DNA of 20,535 nucleotides from positions 1 to 20,535 of IMG/VR virus record IMGVR_UViG_3300050021_000188. One strand, given 5' to 3'. The notes under the pieces were generated by a model that saw only the letters and a list, made by a program, of their open reading frames with translations, was not told the DNA's origin and searched no databases. Shown one piece after another: positions 7,843 through 13,418 of this stretch (within the stretch, counting starts at the first letter, position 1; each line of letters opens with the position of its first letter). Source of the DNA: a virus. The translations under genes were made by a program, and so were the position numbers.

Positions 7843-8238
7843 TTACGGAGTAGGGGACATTCCAGCAGCTACAGCACTTGCAGTGGGTGCGGCAACAGTA
7901 GTAACTACATCCACCTTAATATCCTCATACACCTTCTCTACCACTGGAATAAGCTGTGCTTCAATTACGTTCTTAAAGTATGCTTCTACATCAGCAACAA
8001 TCGCAGTATCCGCTGTCCAATTCAATCCCTCAGCTGCAATAACCGTGGCAATATCACCATCAATAGCAAGCGCACCATTCAATACCGCTTTAAGCATAGT
8101 ATTGATTTTAGTGCGATCAGCTACGAGCGTATTAATCACCTTATCAGTTTTTGCGACGATAGTAAATACCTTCGCAATATCCTTTGCCAATACAACCGGA
8201 CTGTCTACCACATCCTTCAAAATACTTGTCATACTCAT
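7843..8238 (-). CDS. Unknown phage protein, 131 aa
   Basis: GGAG lies 6 nt before the ATG at 8238. The protein is Ala/Val/Ile-rich and mainly helical (DVVDSPVVLAKDIAKVFTI, then VINTLVADRTKINTMLKAVL), ending in AAPTASAVAAGMSPTP. There are no Cys or charged clusters and no clear membrane helix. It lies between two small membrane-protein genes, 1 nt after the preceding stop, in what looks like a lysis cassette inserted between terL and portal. The function is unknown; amphipathic helical proteins of this size near holins may modulate lysis, but that is inference. Confidence 0.75.
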   Translation of the reverse strand: MSMTSILKDVVDSPVVLAKDIAKVFTIVAKTDKVINTLVADRTKINTMLKAVLNGALAIDGDIATVIAAEGLNWTADTAIVADVEAYFKNVIEAQLIPVVEKVYEDIKVDVVTTVAAPTASAVAAGMSPTP

Positions 8239-8239
8239 G

Positions 8240-8506
8240 TTATTCTCCTGTTGTTGTGATATGTTCTCTCAAAAATTGAGTGAGCAAAGTTCCTTGTGCT
8301 TGATTAGCTCGATCATGCCGTTCTAATGATTCAAGTCGCGCCTCAATCGTAGCTTTATACTCCGCATCCGTTCTTGCCATATCTGTTAGTGTCCCATTCA
8401 TCTTAATAAGCAAATGAACACAGAATGTGAAAAATGCACCCAATCCAGCAGTAAAAAGACTCGCCAGCCAAATCACTAAACTATCTGGCAATGTGACCAT
8501 GTTCAT
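8240..8506 (-). CDS. Membrane-anchored coiled-coil protein, holin/spanin-like
   Basis: The ATG at 8506 immediately follows the terL stop codon (TAAATG), with GGGG about 9 nt upstream; an in-frame ATG two codons on is an alternative. The 88-aa protein has one N-terminal membrane helix (residues 8-34: SLVIWLASLFTAGLGAFFTF and on). A soluble helical part rich in Arg/Glu follows (ATIEARLESLERHDRANQAQ) and can form a coiled coil. One membrane helix plus a coiled coil is typical of inner-membrane spanins and of XhlA-like lysis accessory proteins. No lipoprotein partner is visible. The lysis role is inferred from topology and neighbours. Confidence 0.65.
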   Translation of the reverse strand: MNMVTLPDSLVIWLASLFTAGLGAFFTFCVHLLIKMNGTLTDMARTDAEYKATIEARLESLERHDRANQAQGTLLTQFLREHITTTGE

Positions 8507-10348
8507 TTAATTATACCCCACAGACGAATTATGTATATTTCGTTTATACTGCTCTTTCCGACGGAGAATCTCGAATTCTATCTCGTCAGTATTTGTGTCG
8601 AAATCCCAGACCTGTGGGCCGTAACCCAGAGTATCAAGTACATCAATTAATCTGCCACTTGGGTATGATTCAAATTCTTCGATGAACTCTTCCATACCTA
8701 CTGTGTTGATCCAGAACTCACCACGAGAAAATATCGGGCCGAGTCCTTCAATTCGCATTTTCTTAGCATTTGCTGTTTTCGGAGTTTGTAGCTCCTTGAT
8801 TGTAAGTGCTGCATATCTCGGATCACGCGCTGCTTTTTCTTTGATTATGTAATCCATGTGGTACTTGAGATATTTTTGGGCGGCGATAGTCTCCATATAG
8901 ATACAATCCAGCTTCCATACGTTGACGGCAAGATCTAGCATAACTCCGATAAATTCATCAGTACCACACGCTTTTGCCCATACATCTAGAAGGTATATCC
9001 TGCGAGGGTCTTCTGCGATTCCAGTAACTGTGATAGCATGTCGGCAGCGCCCATCGTTTCCTGAATGATTAGGATCGACTATCATGTAGCGTTTGAGATT
9101 ACGAGGGCTAATGTCCTCTTCTACATCACCATCTAATACTTTGTGCCGGATATTTACTTTCGTGCGCGTGCGTGTTTTGCCGCTTGAGTCGAATGGAATC
9201 ACATCCATGTATGTAAAAGAGTGGTCTTTTACAAATTCAAAACGGCGCAAATTCTTGAGTTTAAATTTTACCTCACTCGGATTTATTGGCGCGTTAAGAT
9301 ACTGGCAAGAAAAAATGTAAGTACCGAGACGCTTACGATAGCGAGCCAACTTTTCATAGTTAAACGATTCGGGAAAAATAGGAATCCCGAAAGGGTGGAG
9401 CGGACAGCAGCCACCCAGCGCGCTATGCGTTGTGAAATTGAAGTAAGTTTCATGCTCTCTCAAATGGCTATTTAAATCTTTATAACTCCACCGATTTCCA
9501 ACTACAAGCTCGTCATTATCTCGCCCACCATCATCTTGCTCTGCGTCGAATGCACCTACAAGATACTTATGATACTCAATAGTCTTCGCCATTGTAACAT
9601 CTGATTCATATGCTTCCCGACCTACAAGATCGTCCTGAATCACAATATCATAATGTCGTGACTGTAATGCGCCACCTACTCCAATGAAATCGAAAGTTCC
9701 TTCGCCCTGTGCTGTTGAACCTTTCGTGCGCATCTGGCAGAAAGATTCTTTGTTTTGAGTACAACTTGCGTCAGGCAATATCTCAGGAAATACATGCTTA
9801 AATATATCATTATTCTGATAATGCCCCTGCAATCTAACACCCAACTTTGAGGCATTTGTAATAACTTCGGATGCGAGGAGGATACGTATATCTTGATTAT
9901 GTACATACTTCATCCATTGAATCCAGCGATCTCCGTAACCGAGGGCACGCATGTATAATTCATCTTCGTAAGTAAATGAAAGAGCGCGCCAGAGTGAGTA
10001 GCATTCTGTGTATGTTGTGGATTTATAGTGTCCGCGAGGAATTTCAATACAATCTTTGATTCCATCCTTTTCTACAACCTTACACATTTGATAATGCAAA
10101 TTTTGTTCGGGATTTGGATTCTTCTGAAATCTACTCTTTCCAAGTACGCGGGTTGCGAAGTAAAATAAAGAACCCTGCGAATTCAATCGATGAATCATTC
10201 GGAGCGTAGTAGGATCATTGTGAATCGGAGGAAGCATTTTCCAACTAGAGGTTACTGAGCCAGGAAGGTATAAACCACCAGTTTCACTATATAGATATTC
10301 CTGCTCCGCGTCAGCTACATCTTTTAGATCGTGAGTAGTGTAGCTCAT
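8507..10348 (-). CDS. terL: Terminase large subunit
   Basis: This 613-aa protein is the DNA-packaging motor. The ATPase part shows a Walker A variant IPRGHYKST at 103-111 and a Walker B DIVIQDD at 234-240, where DD replaces the usual DE. A coupling-like segment VVGNRWSYKDL follows near 282. The RNase H-type nuclease half has YMIVDPNHSG with Asp425, IYMET with Glu486 and RLIDVLDTLGYG with Asp569 and Asp572, the expected acidic metal ligands. It cuts concatemers and pumps DNA through the portal into the procapsid. The start has AGGA about 6 nt upstream. The 273-nt gap to terS is unusual because these genes normally abut; that gap holds the structured element at 10349-10621. Confidence 0.93.
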   Translation of the reverse strand: MSYTTHDLKDVADAEQEYLYSETGGLYLPGSVTSSWKMLPPIHNDPTTLRMIHRLNSQGSLFYFATRVLGKSRFQKNPNPEQNLHYQMCKVVEKDGIKDCIEIPRGHYKSTTYTECYSLWRALSFTYEDELYMRALGYGDRWIQWMKYVHNQDIRILLASEVITNASKLGVRLQGHYQNNDIFKHVFPEILPDASCTQNKESFCQMRTKGSTAQGEGTFDFIGVGGALQSRHYDIVIQDDLVGREAYESDVTMAKTIEYHKYLVGAFDAEQDDGGRDNDELVVGNRWSYKDLNSHLREHETYFNFTTHSALGGCCPLHPFGIPIFPESFNYEKLARYRKRLGTYIFSCQYLNAPINPSEVKFKLKNLRRFEFVKDHSFTYMDVIPFDSSGKTRTRTKVNIRHKVLDGDVEEDISPRNLKRYMIVDPNHSGNDGRCRHAITVTGIAEDPRRIYLLDVWAKACGTDEFIGVMLDLAVNVWKLDCIYMETIAAQKYLKYHMDYIIKEKAARDPRYAALTIKELQTPKTANAKKMRIEGLGPIFSRGEFWINTVGMEEFIEEFESYPSGRLIDVLDTLGYGPQVWDFDTNTDEIEFEILRRKEQYKRNIHNSSVGYN

Positions 10349-10621
10349 CTATATTCCTTTTGCGCGGAGAGCGCCGCCTTCGGCGGCTCCGTGGATAGTC
10401 TGAGCCACTGCGCTCCGCAGCCCTTCGGGCTGCTACGCTTGTCCCCACTTTACTAACACCTTCCCAGAAGAGATTTGTAATAGGCGAGGTCTACTTGTTA
10501 TACAAGCATTTCTAATACGCAACCCTTCTGGTGAGGTGTTCTGGTTGTGAGTGGGGACGCACAGAGCCAACTTTTGTTACTTGATTGCGCAGCAGAATTC
10601 TTCTTTAAAGTAGACCTCGCA
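10349..10621 (-). ncRNA. Structured terS-terL spacer with long-range pseudoknot (candidate RNA)
   Basis: This gene-free spacer contains several strong complementarities. P1 is GTCCCCAC (10441-10448) with GTGGGGAC (10551-10558), 8 bp perfect. P2 is 10455-10470 with 10525-10540, 16 nt with one mismatch and one G-U on the plus-strand reading. PK is GCGAGGTCTACTT (10484-10496) with AAGTAGACCTCGC (10608-10620), 13 bp perfect. One PK arm is inside the P2 loop and the other lies outside P1, so together they make a pseudoknot. Nearer terL are GC hairpins with TTC loops (10373-10387 and 10417-10433). The right PK arm ends one base from the terS stop codon. Strand is uncertain because complementarity is symmetric; minus is assumed from the flanking genes. 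A packaging-related RNA, a regulator of terL or a cos/pac DNA structure are all possible. Confidence 0.6.
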
Positions 10622-11272
10622 CTAATTCGGTAGTGTATCTGGCTTGATAGCATCAAGCATTCGATCCAGACTTTCCTCTGTTTGAATATCAGAAAGCTCG
10701 AACTTGGTAATCTCGCTTGCAGCACCGCTCTTGGTAAAAGAGTTCGGTGTGCTTGTGCAAGGGACTTCTTGAATTGGGGGCGCGTTGCTGAGCAAGGATA
10801 GCAAATTCGCAGCGACCAGCGGATCAACTTGCATGTTCGGCACTTGCTCTATGCTCACGCTTGTTTTAGAAACCTTCGCCAGATTTCCTTCGCGGTCAAG
10901 AATATCAGTCGCAGCCTTGTACTGTAACTGCGCTCCGAGCTTACCCAGCGCCGCTGCTTTGATAACATTCATAGCAGTCGGAACCATATCACGAAGTTCC
11001 TGACGAGCGTTGTCGATGTTCGCACGCAACTGCGCGTCGTAGCTAGAAAGCACACCACAACTCAGCTCCATGACTTTAGCATGGAACTCTGGGAGCTGTC
11101 GAACCAGCACAACTGTTTGCTGATGACAGTTTAGCATATTCGCTATTTGTGCATTGCTGAATCCACTCGGATCAAGCGTCAGCCGTGCAATTCGCTCAAT
11201 CTTCAGCATTCGCTTGTACGTCATTTGCAAGCGGGGGTTTAGTGCGGATGGCTTTCCTGGAGTGTGTACCAT
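10622..11272 (-). CDS. terS: Terminase small subunit-like DNA-binding protein
   Basis: The 216-aa protein has a helix-turn-helix near residues 38-62 (FSNAQIANMLNCHQQTVVLV) followed by RQLPEFHAKV. It then has a long helical oligomerisation region with AATDILDREGNLAKVS near 120-136. AA.DILDREG and the HTH position are typical of phage small terminases, which bind the packaging start site and hand DNA to TerL. GGAG lies 10 nt before the ATG, and the preceding gene's stop is 2 nt upstream. The C-terminal 60 residues (EVPCTSTPNSFTKSG and on) look flexible and may bind TerL. Identification rests on HTH, size and position next to terL. Confidence 0.8.
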   Translation of the reverse strand: MVHTPGKPSALNPRLQMTYKRMLKIERIARLTLDPSGFSNAQIANMLNCHQQTVVLVRQLPEFHAKVMELSCGVLSSYDAQLRANIDNARQELRDMVPTAMNVIKAAALGKLGAQLQYKAATDILDREGNLAKVSKTSVSIEQVPNMQVDPLVAANLLSLLSNAPPIQEVPCTSTPNSFTKSGAASEITKFELSDIQTEESLDRMLDAIKPDTLPN

Positions 11273-11274
11273 AG

Positions 11275-11475
11275 TTATAGCACTCCAGCAGGACTGATAT
11301 CTTCGACCAGCACAGAGAGCGCTAGAAATTCCTCAATGCTATTATCAGGAAAAAGTTGCCGCTTCACGGCCCCACGCTGTGCGGAGGGAGCGGGCTGGCC
11401 AGTCACCAGGGATTTATCCCATGCATACTTAGCTTTGAATTTCTCCAAGCTATCAAGTACATTCGACTCGCTCAT
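11275..11475 (-). CDS. Unknown small protein at the head of the packaging operon, 66 aa
   Basis: I choose the ATG at 11475 (MSESNVLDSLEKFKAKYAWD) because GGGGAG lies 6 nt upstream and a minus promoter is placed 36 nt further up; the frame is open further but runs into that promoter. The 66-aa product is charged and helical at the N-terminus, has a basic Pro-rich middle (LVTGQPAPSAQRGAVKRQLF), and ends in a hydrophobic acidic helix (SIEEFLALSVLVEDIS). No known motif was seen. It is the first gene of the late block and ends 2 nt before terS, so it is probably coupled to it. Confidence 0.7.
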   Translation of the reverse strand: MSESNVLDSLEKFKAKYAWDKSLVTGQPAPSAQRGAVKRQLFPDNSIEEFLALSVLVEDISPAGVL

Positions 11476-11517
11476 ACTCCGCTCCCCTTTCCCGCGCACC
11501 CGCGCCGCACTGTGTTT

Positions 11518-11546
11518 ACTATATATAGATAGGGGCAAAAAATCAA
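11518..11546 (-). promoter_or_regulatory. Sigma70-like promoter for the packaging/capsid block
   Basis: On the minus strand, TTGATT (11546-11541) and TATAGT (11523-11518) are separated by exactly 17 nt; the hexamers match consensus at 4/6 and 5/6. Transcription would start near 11511, giving a leader of about 36 nt before the ATG at 11475. Confidence 0.65.
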
Positions 11547-11551
11547 TAGGG

Positions 11552-11591
11552 TATAGCGTGGGGTATAGCGGTATTGGAATAGCGTATAGCG
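11552..11591 (+). repeat. Short TATAGCG repeats upstream of the late promoter
   Basis: TATAGCG occurs at 11552, 11564 and 11585, with a variant AATAGCG at 11578. They lie just upstream of the -35 box of the minus promoter, where activator or origin-binding proteins often bind. Copies are short and irregularly spaced, so function is uncertain. Confidence 0.45.
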
Positions 11592-11731
11592 GCCCCTCCG
11601 GGGCAGGCCCCCGGCCATCGCCCAATAGCACCGCCCTTCGGACGAGCAGCTTCGCTGCTGGAGTATACTTCAGATTTTAGTATACAAGTAGGTACGAATT
11701 TTTCAAAAATTTGTATGGGGCCTCCCCGGCC

Positions 11732-11756
11732 ATCGAAAAAAGTTTTTCGATTTTTT
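11732..11756 (+). terminator. AT-rich hairpin with T-tract, possible terminator
   Basis: ATCGAAAAA (11732-11740) and TTTTTCGAT (11743-11751) form a 9-bp inverted repeat separated by AG, and T residues continue to 11756. It resembles a weak rho-independent terminator for the plus strand, though no plus-strand gene ends here. The stem is A/T-rich, so it may equally be a bendable DNA site. Confidence 0.35.
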
Positions 11757-11768
11757 GGGGGTGGGTAT

Positions 11769-11811
11769 GTAACTATATTAGTTACATATAGAATGTAACC
11801 ATAAGAGTTAC
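11769..11811. promoter_or_regulatory. Two tandem operator-like dyads GTAAC-N7-GTTAC
   Basis: Two 17-nt dyads have the same half-sites and spacing: 11769-11785 (spacer TATATTA, itself extending the dyad) and 11795-11811 (spacer CATAAGA). Their centres are 26 nt apart. Two more GTTAC half-sites lie at 11864-11868 and 11875-11879 in direct orientation. Repeated dyads of equal geometry in a divergent intergenic region are typical of repressor or activator binding sites. The binding protein is not evident in this window. Confidence 0.6.
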
Positions 11812-11934
11812 AGATAGAATTGGTAGCATAGTATGTGGCATGTGTCAAGTAAATAATGAGGGAGTTACTACTTAGTTACTGTTGTATACTTAGTACTGTA
11901 GTGAATAAGTGTGCGGAGTACTTGACGAGAGCGG

Positions 11935-11940
11935 TATAAT
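11935..11940 (+). promoter_or_regulatory. Consensus -10 box facing the rightward block
   Basis: TATAAT at 11935-11940 is a perfect -10. A TTGACG at 11922-11927 is only 7 nt upstream, too close to serve as its -35, and no good -35 exists at 16-18 nt. The promoter may therefore need an activator. It lies 50 nt before the first rightward gene. Confidence 0.5.
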
Positions 11941-11990
11941 GAATCTAGCCCCAGTACGGATGAGGCGAGAAAGACTCCGATTGGAGTAGG

Positions 11991-12266
11991 ATGTATACCA
12001 TGCAGATTACAATTACACTCACAGATGCTCAAGAAACCGCCCTGTATATGATGGGCAAAGACGAAGATGCGCAGCAAGCAATCGCGCAGTCCACTTTCAC
12101 CGCGCGAGTCAAAGGCGACTTCAAACGGTATCGCGAAGCGGAGAAGAAAGTCAATGCAGGCATTTACGATGACTCATCCAAACGCGGCGCGAAGTGGTCA
12201 GAGTCCAAAGACGATTATCTCAAACGCATGGCTCAAGAATCGCTGGCTGTCATTGCAGAACTGTAA
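11991..12266 (+). CDS. Unknown small early protein, 91 aa
   Basis: This is the first gene of the rightward block. The ATG at 11991 has GGAG 4 nt upstream; the in-frame ATG at 12000 (MQITITLTDAQETALYMM) is 13 nt from it, so the exact start is open. The protein begins with a beta-like ITITLTDAQE segment and continues as charged helices (VKGDFKRYREAEKKVNAGIY, then SESKDDYLKRMAQESLAVIA). No Cys, signal peptide or membrane helix is present. I do not recognise the family. Position and size suggest an accessory early function. Confidence 0.7.
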   Translation: MYTMQITITLTDAQETALYMMGKDEDAQQAIAQSTFTARVKGDFKRYREAEKKVNAGIYDDSSKRGAKWSESKDDYLKRMAQESLAVIAEL

Positions 12267-12273
12267 CCTGCTA

Positions 12274-12311
12274 GTGCGCATATCCCAAGCATAGGTCTTG
12301 GACGTGCGCAC
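12274..12311 (+). other. Intercistronic hairpin
   Basis: GTGCGCA (12274-12280) pairs with TGCGCAC (12305-12311), and inside it CCAAG (12285-12289) pairs with CTTGG (12297-12301) around a 7-nt loop. It sits just after the stop of the first early gene and 4 nt before the GGAGG of the next. It has no U-tract, so it may be a processing or translation-control element. Confidence 0.65.
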
Positions 12312-12326
12312 AATGGAGGTCACAAT

Positions 12327-12575
12327 ATGCCACTACAATATCCGTACAATCCAAACGCGATGTATATTCGTATTGCACAAGCTGAAGCAATGCGAGAAAA
12401 GAATATGCGCCGTATGCGCTCCTGCGATGGACTCGCACGGCCACACAGCGTACACTATCAACCATCTCTGCGCGATTCCGCGCCTACACTCCACGATCTC
12501 GCACAAGGCACAAGCGTACATGCGCAAATGCTCGGCTTGCTACTCCGCCGTGCACAAGCTGAAGGGAGGATGTAA
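12327..12575 (+). CDS. Unknown basic small protein, 82 aa
   Basis: GGAGG lies 7 nt before this ATG. The product is Arg- and Met-rich (IAQAEAMREKNMRRMRSCDG) with a second helix of similar type at the end (MLGLLLRRAQAEGRM). It contains one Cys and no recognisable domain. Arg-rich helices suggest nucleic-acid binding, but this is only compositional. The stop codon TAA shares its last base with the ATG of the next gene, so the two are translationally coupled. Confidence 0.65.
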   Translation: MPLQYPYNPNAMYIRIAQAEAMREKNMRRMRSCDGLARPHSVHYQPSLRDSAPTLHDLAQGTSVHAQMLGLLLRRAQAEGRM

Positions 12576-12751
12576 TGGAGCACTTATTCGTATGCAATAA
12601 TTGTGAAGCACGCATAACCCTAGAACAGTTATGCTCGCTAAATCTGCCTTGTACAGAAGAACTCATGGTTTTCTGCCCTGATTGTGGCAATGATTCATTT
12701 ACGATCATATCTATAACAAAGGAGGAGTCATGCTCTTGCGACAATTCATAA
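12575..12751 (+). CDS. Small zinc-ribbon protein, 58 aa
   Basis: The ATG overlaps the preceding stop by one base (TAATG), with GGGAGG 5 nt upstream. The 58-aa product has CNNC at residues 7-10 and CPDCGND at 34-40, separated by 23 residues. This is a classic two-knuckle zinc ribbon that would bind one zinc ion. Extra Cys residues occur at 20, 26, 53 and 55. Small zinc ribbons are frequent in phage early regions and can bind nucleic acid or host proteins; the target is unknown. The downstream gene starts within its last 22 nt. Confidence 0.75.
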   Translation: MEHLFVCNNCEARITLEQLCSLNLPCTEELMVFCPDCGNDSFTIISITKEESCSCDNS

Positions 12752-12894
12752 CCTATCGCCTATCAGCACGCGCTGAACATCTCCAGCATGAGGCGCGTGT
12801 ATCTCTCTATCTCCGTCCATCTGCATTCCCAGCTCTCGCAGTTCGCTGGTATCTCGCAGCACGAATTGAGCGAATGCGTGCGAAGAACGTATAA
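12730..12894 (+). CDS. Unknown Arg-rich protein, 54 aa
   Basis: The ATG at 12730 lies inside the last codons of the zinc-ribbon gene and is preceded by GGAGGAG. The 54-aa product starts MLLRQFITYRLSARAEHL and ends AARIERMRAKNV. It is basic, helical and Cys-free. No family is recognised. Overlap and strong ribosome site support expression. Its stop codon is followed at once by the 3' end of the minus-strand candidate RNA. Confidence 0.6.
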   Translation: MLLRQFITYRLSARAEHLQHEARVSLYLRPSAFPALAVRWYLAARIERMRAKNV

Positions 12895-13118
12895 CACAAA
12901 TACTAAGTGTCTCATCGTTGGCTAACACACGGCGCACGCAACCTCTTTGTTATCAGCGCTATACACCCATCTCTGCCATCATATATGTTAGGTGGTCTAG
13001 ATGGGTGTGCCCGCGTGTCCGACCAACCTCTTCTCTCTCGTATTAGATTTCTCTCTATGCATTTCTCTCTAGCATTATCTCGTTTGTGCTAGATTTGAAT
13101 TTGTGCTAATGAGTGCTC
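12895..13118 (-). ncRNA. Candidate structured RNA, left copy of an inverted pair
   Basis: Read on the minus strand, this copy contains four blocks shared with the right copy: GGCACACCCATCTAG (13011-12997), AACATATATGATGGCA (12989-12974), TGATAACAAAG (12955-12945) and AGCCAACG (12923-12916). Separating segments differ but have the same lengths as in the other copy (7, 18 and 21 nt). The segment before the first block (GGTTGGTC, 13028-13021) pairs with GACCACC (12997-12991) after it, giving a 7-bp helix with one bulge where the right copy has a different helix. CCATC in the loop can pair with conserved GATGG downstream. In this copy only, AGATGGGTGT could instead capture ACACCCATCT. An upstream hairpin TCTAGCA/TGCTAGA is also present. 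The 3' end has a weak terminator-like hairpin (TGAG-ACA-CTTA then TATTT). The 5' end is uncertain. Confidence 0.6.
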
Positions 13119-13121
13119 TTG

Positions 13122-13150
13122 TATTATAAAAAAAAAATATTTTTATAATA
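13122..13150. promoter_or_regulatory. Central AT-rich palindrome with divergent -10 boxes
   Basis: TATTATAAAAA (13122-13132) and TTTTTATAATA (13140-13150) form a perfect 11-bp inverted repeat at the centre of symmetry between the two candidate RNAs. Each arm contains a perfect TATAAT, one on each strand pointing outward (plus 13144-13149; minus 13128-13123). No good -35 boxes are seen at 17 nt. It may be a divergent promoter for the RNA pair; a bidirectional terminator is the alternative, though T-runs outside the stem are lacking. Confidence 0.5.
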
Positions 13151-13155
13151 TATAT

Positions 13156-13379
13156 AGAGAAGAAAGCACAACTCTAATAGAGTATAGGGAAAGATTCAAT
13201 ACGAGCGAATCTGAGCATATGCGCGAAGCGCAGCATATCGAAAACAGACCTCGATAGGCATCGGCACACCCATCTAGCGAGGTCAACATATATGATGGCA
13301 TGGATCGAGACATCTTGATGATAACAAAGGGTTTGCGCGTTGCCTCGCACAGCCAACGACCGAACACTCGGTCTTTTTA
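13156..13379 (+). ncRNA. Candidate structured RNA, right copy of an inverted pair
   Basis: This is the mirror copy. Conserved blocks are at 13263-13277, 13285-13300, 13319-13329 and 13351-13358. The first block is the loop of a perfect 7-bp helix GACCTCG (13247-13253) with CGAGGTC (13278-13284). In the left copy the same helix has another sequence, so pairing is kept while bases changed. CCATC (13270-13274) can pair with GATGG (13294-13298) to make a pseudoknot. Upstream are hairpins AGATTC/GAATCT (13192-13212) and one with a GAA loop near 13217-13238. The RNA would end in the perfect terminator at 13358-13378. Opposite-strand frames here start at GTG without ribosome sites and are not taken as genes. 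Transcription start near 13156 is a guess from the -10 box. Confidence 0.65.
13358..13378 (+). terminator. Intrinsic terminator of the right candidate RNA
   Basis: GACCGA (13358-13363), loop ACAC, TCGGTC (13368-13373) and TTTTT (13374-13378) form a textbook terminator on the plus strand. No protein gene ends just upstream, so it points to a non-coding transcript. It also insulates the promoter that begins 5 nt later. Confidence 0.85.
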
Positions 13380-13382
13380 CTA

Positions 13383-13412
13383 TTGACACGCCTGTGGCGA
13401 TGGGTGTACTAT
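13383..13412 (+). promoter_or_regulatory. Strong sigma70-type promoter, possibly leaderless
   Basis: TTGACA (13383-13388, perfect -35) and TACTAT (13407-13412, 4/6) are separated by 18 nt. The expected transcription start is about 13419, which is the A of the ATG of the downstream gene. The message may therefore lack a 5' leader. Confidence 0.75.
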
Positions 13413-13418
13413 CTATAT

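Larger units (their letters stand above)
11476..11990. other. Divergent intergenic control region
   Basis: About 515 nt without a supportable gene separate the leftward late block from the rightward small-gene block. Beside the listed late promoter, operators and -10 box it holds a GTATACT/AGTATAC inverted repeat (11663-11669 and 11679-11685), a TTC-loop hairpin AGCAGC-TTC-GCTGCT (11645-11659), and an AT hairpin with 9-bp arms at 11732-11740 and 11743-11751 followed by further T residues. Leftward transcription from a TTGACA box at 11843-11848 (minus strand) is conceivable, but no good -10 follows at the right distance. Confidence 0.7.

Noticed and set aside
10441-10621. Group I intron or self-cleaving ribozyme in the terS-terL spacer
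   Set aside because: No split coding sequence is joined across it, and I found no hammerhead core (CTGANGA with GAAA) or recognisable group I core. terS and terL are each complete.
11552-11591. CRISPR array or replication iterons
   Set aside because: The repeats are only 7 nt with irregular 7-14 nt spacing. No repeat-spacer structure exists and no replication initiator gene is seen nearby.
11543-11848. Minus-strand frame of 101 codons across the divergent intergenic region
   Set aside because: It runs through the operators, hairpins and repeats, has no ribosome site and gives a Pro/Gly-rich product without protein-like pattern.
11922-11940. TTGACG/TATAAT as a complete promoter
   Set aside because: The spacing is 7 nt instead of about 17, so the two boxes cannot work as one sigma70 promoter; only the -10 is kept.
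12907-13092. A plus-strand frame of 61 codons (RWL...FVI...PSYML...LDGCA) resembling a minus-strand frame at 13143-13367
   Set aside because: Both start at GTG without a ribosome site. The shared residues simply reflect the conserved RNA blocks read on the opposite strand. The intervening segments diverge completely while keeping self-complementarity, and a terminator points the other way. A small protein pair is not fully excluded.
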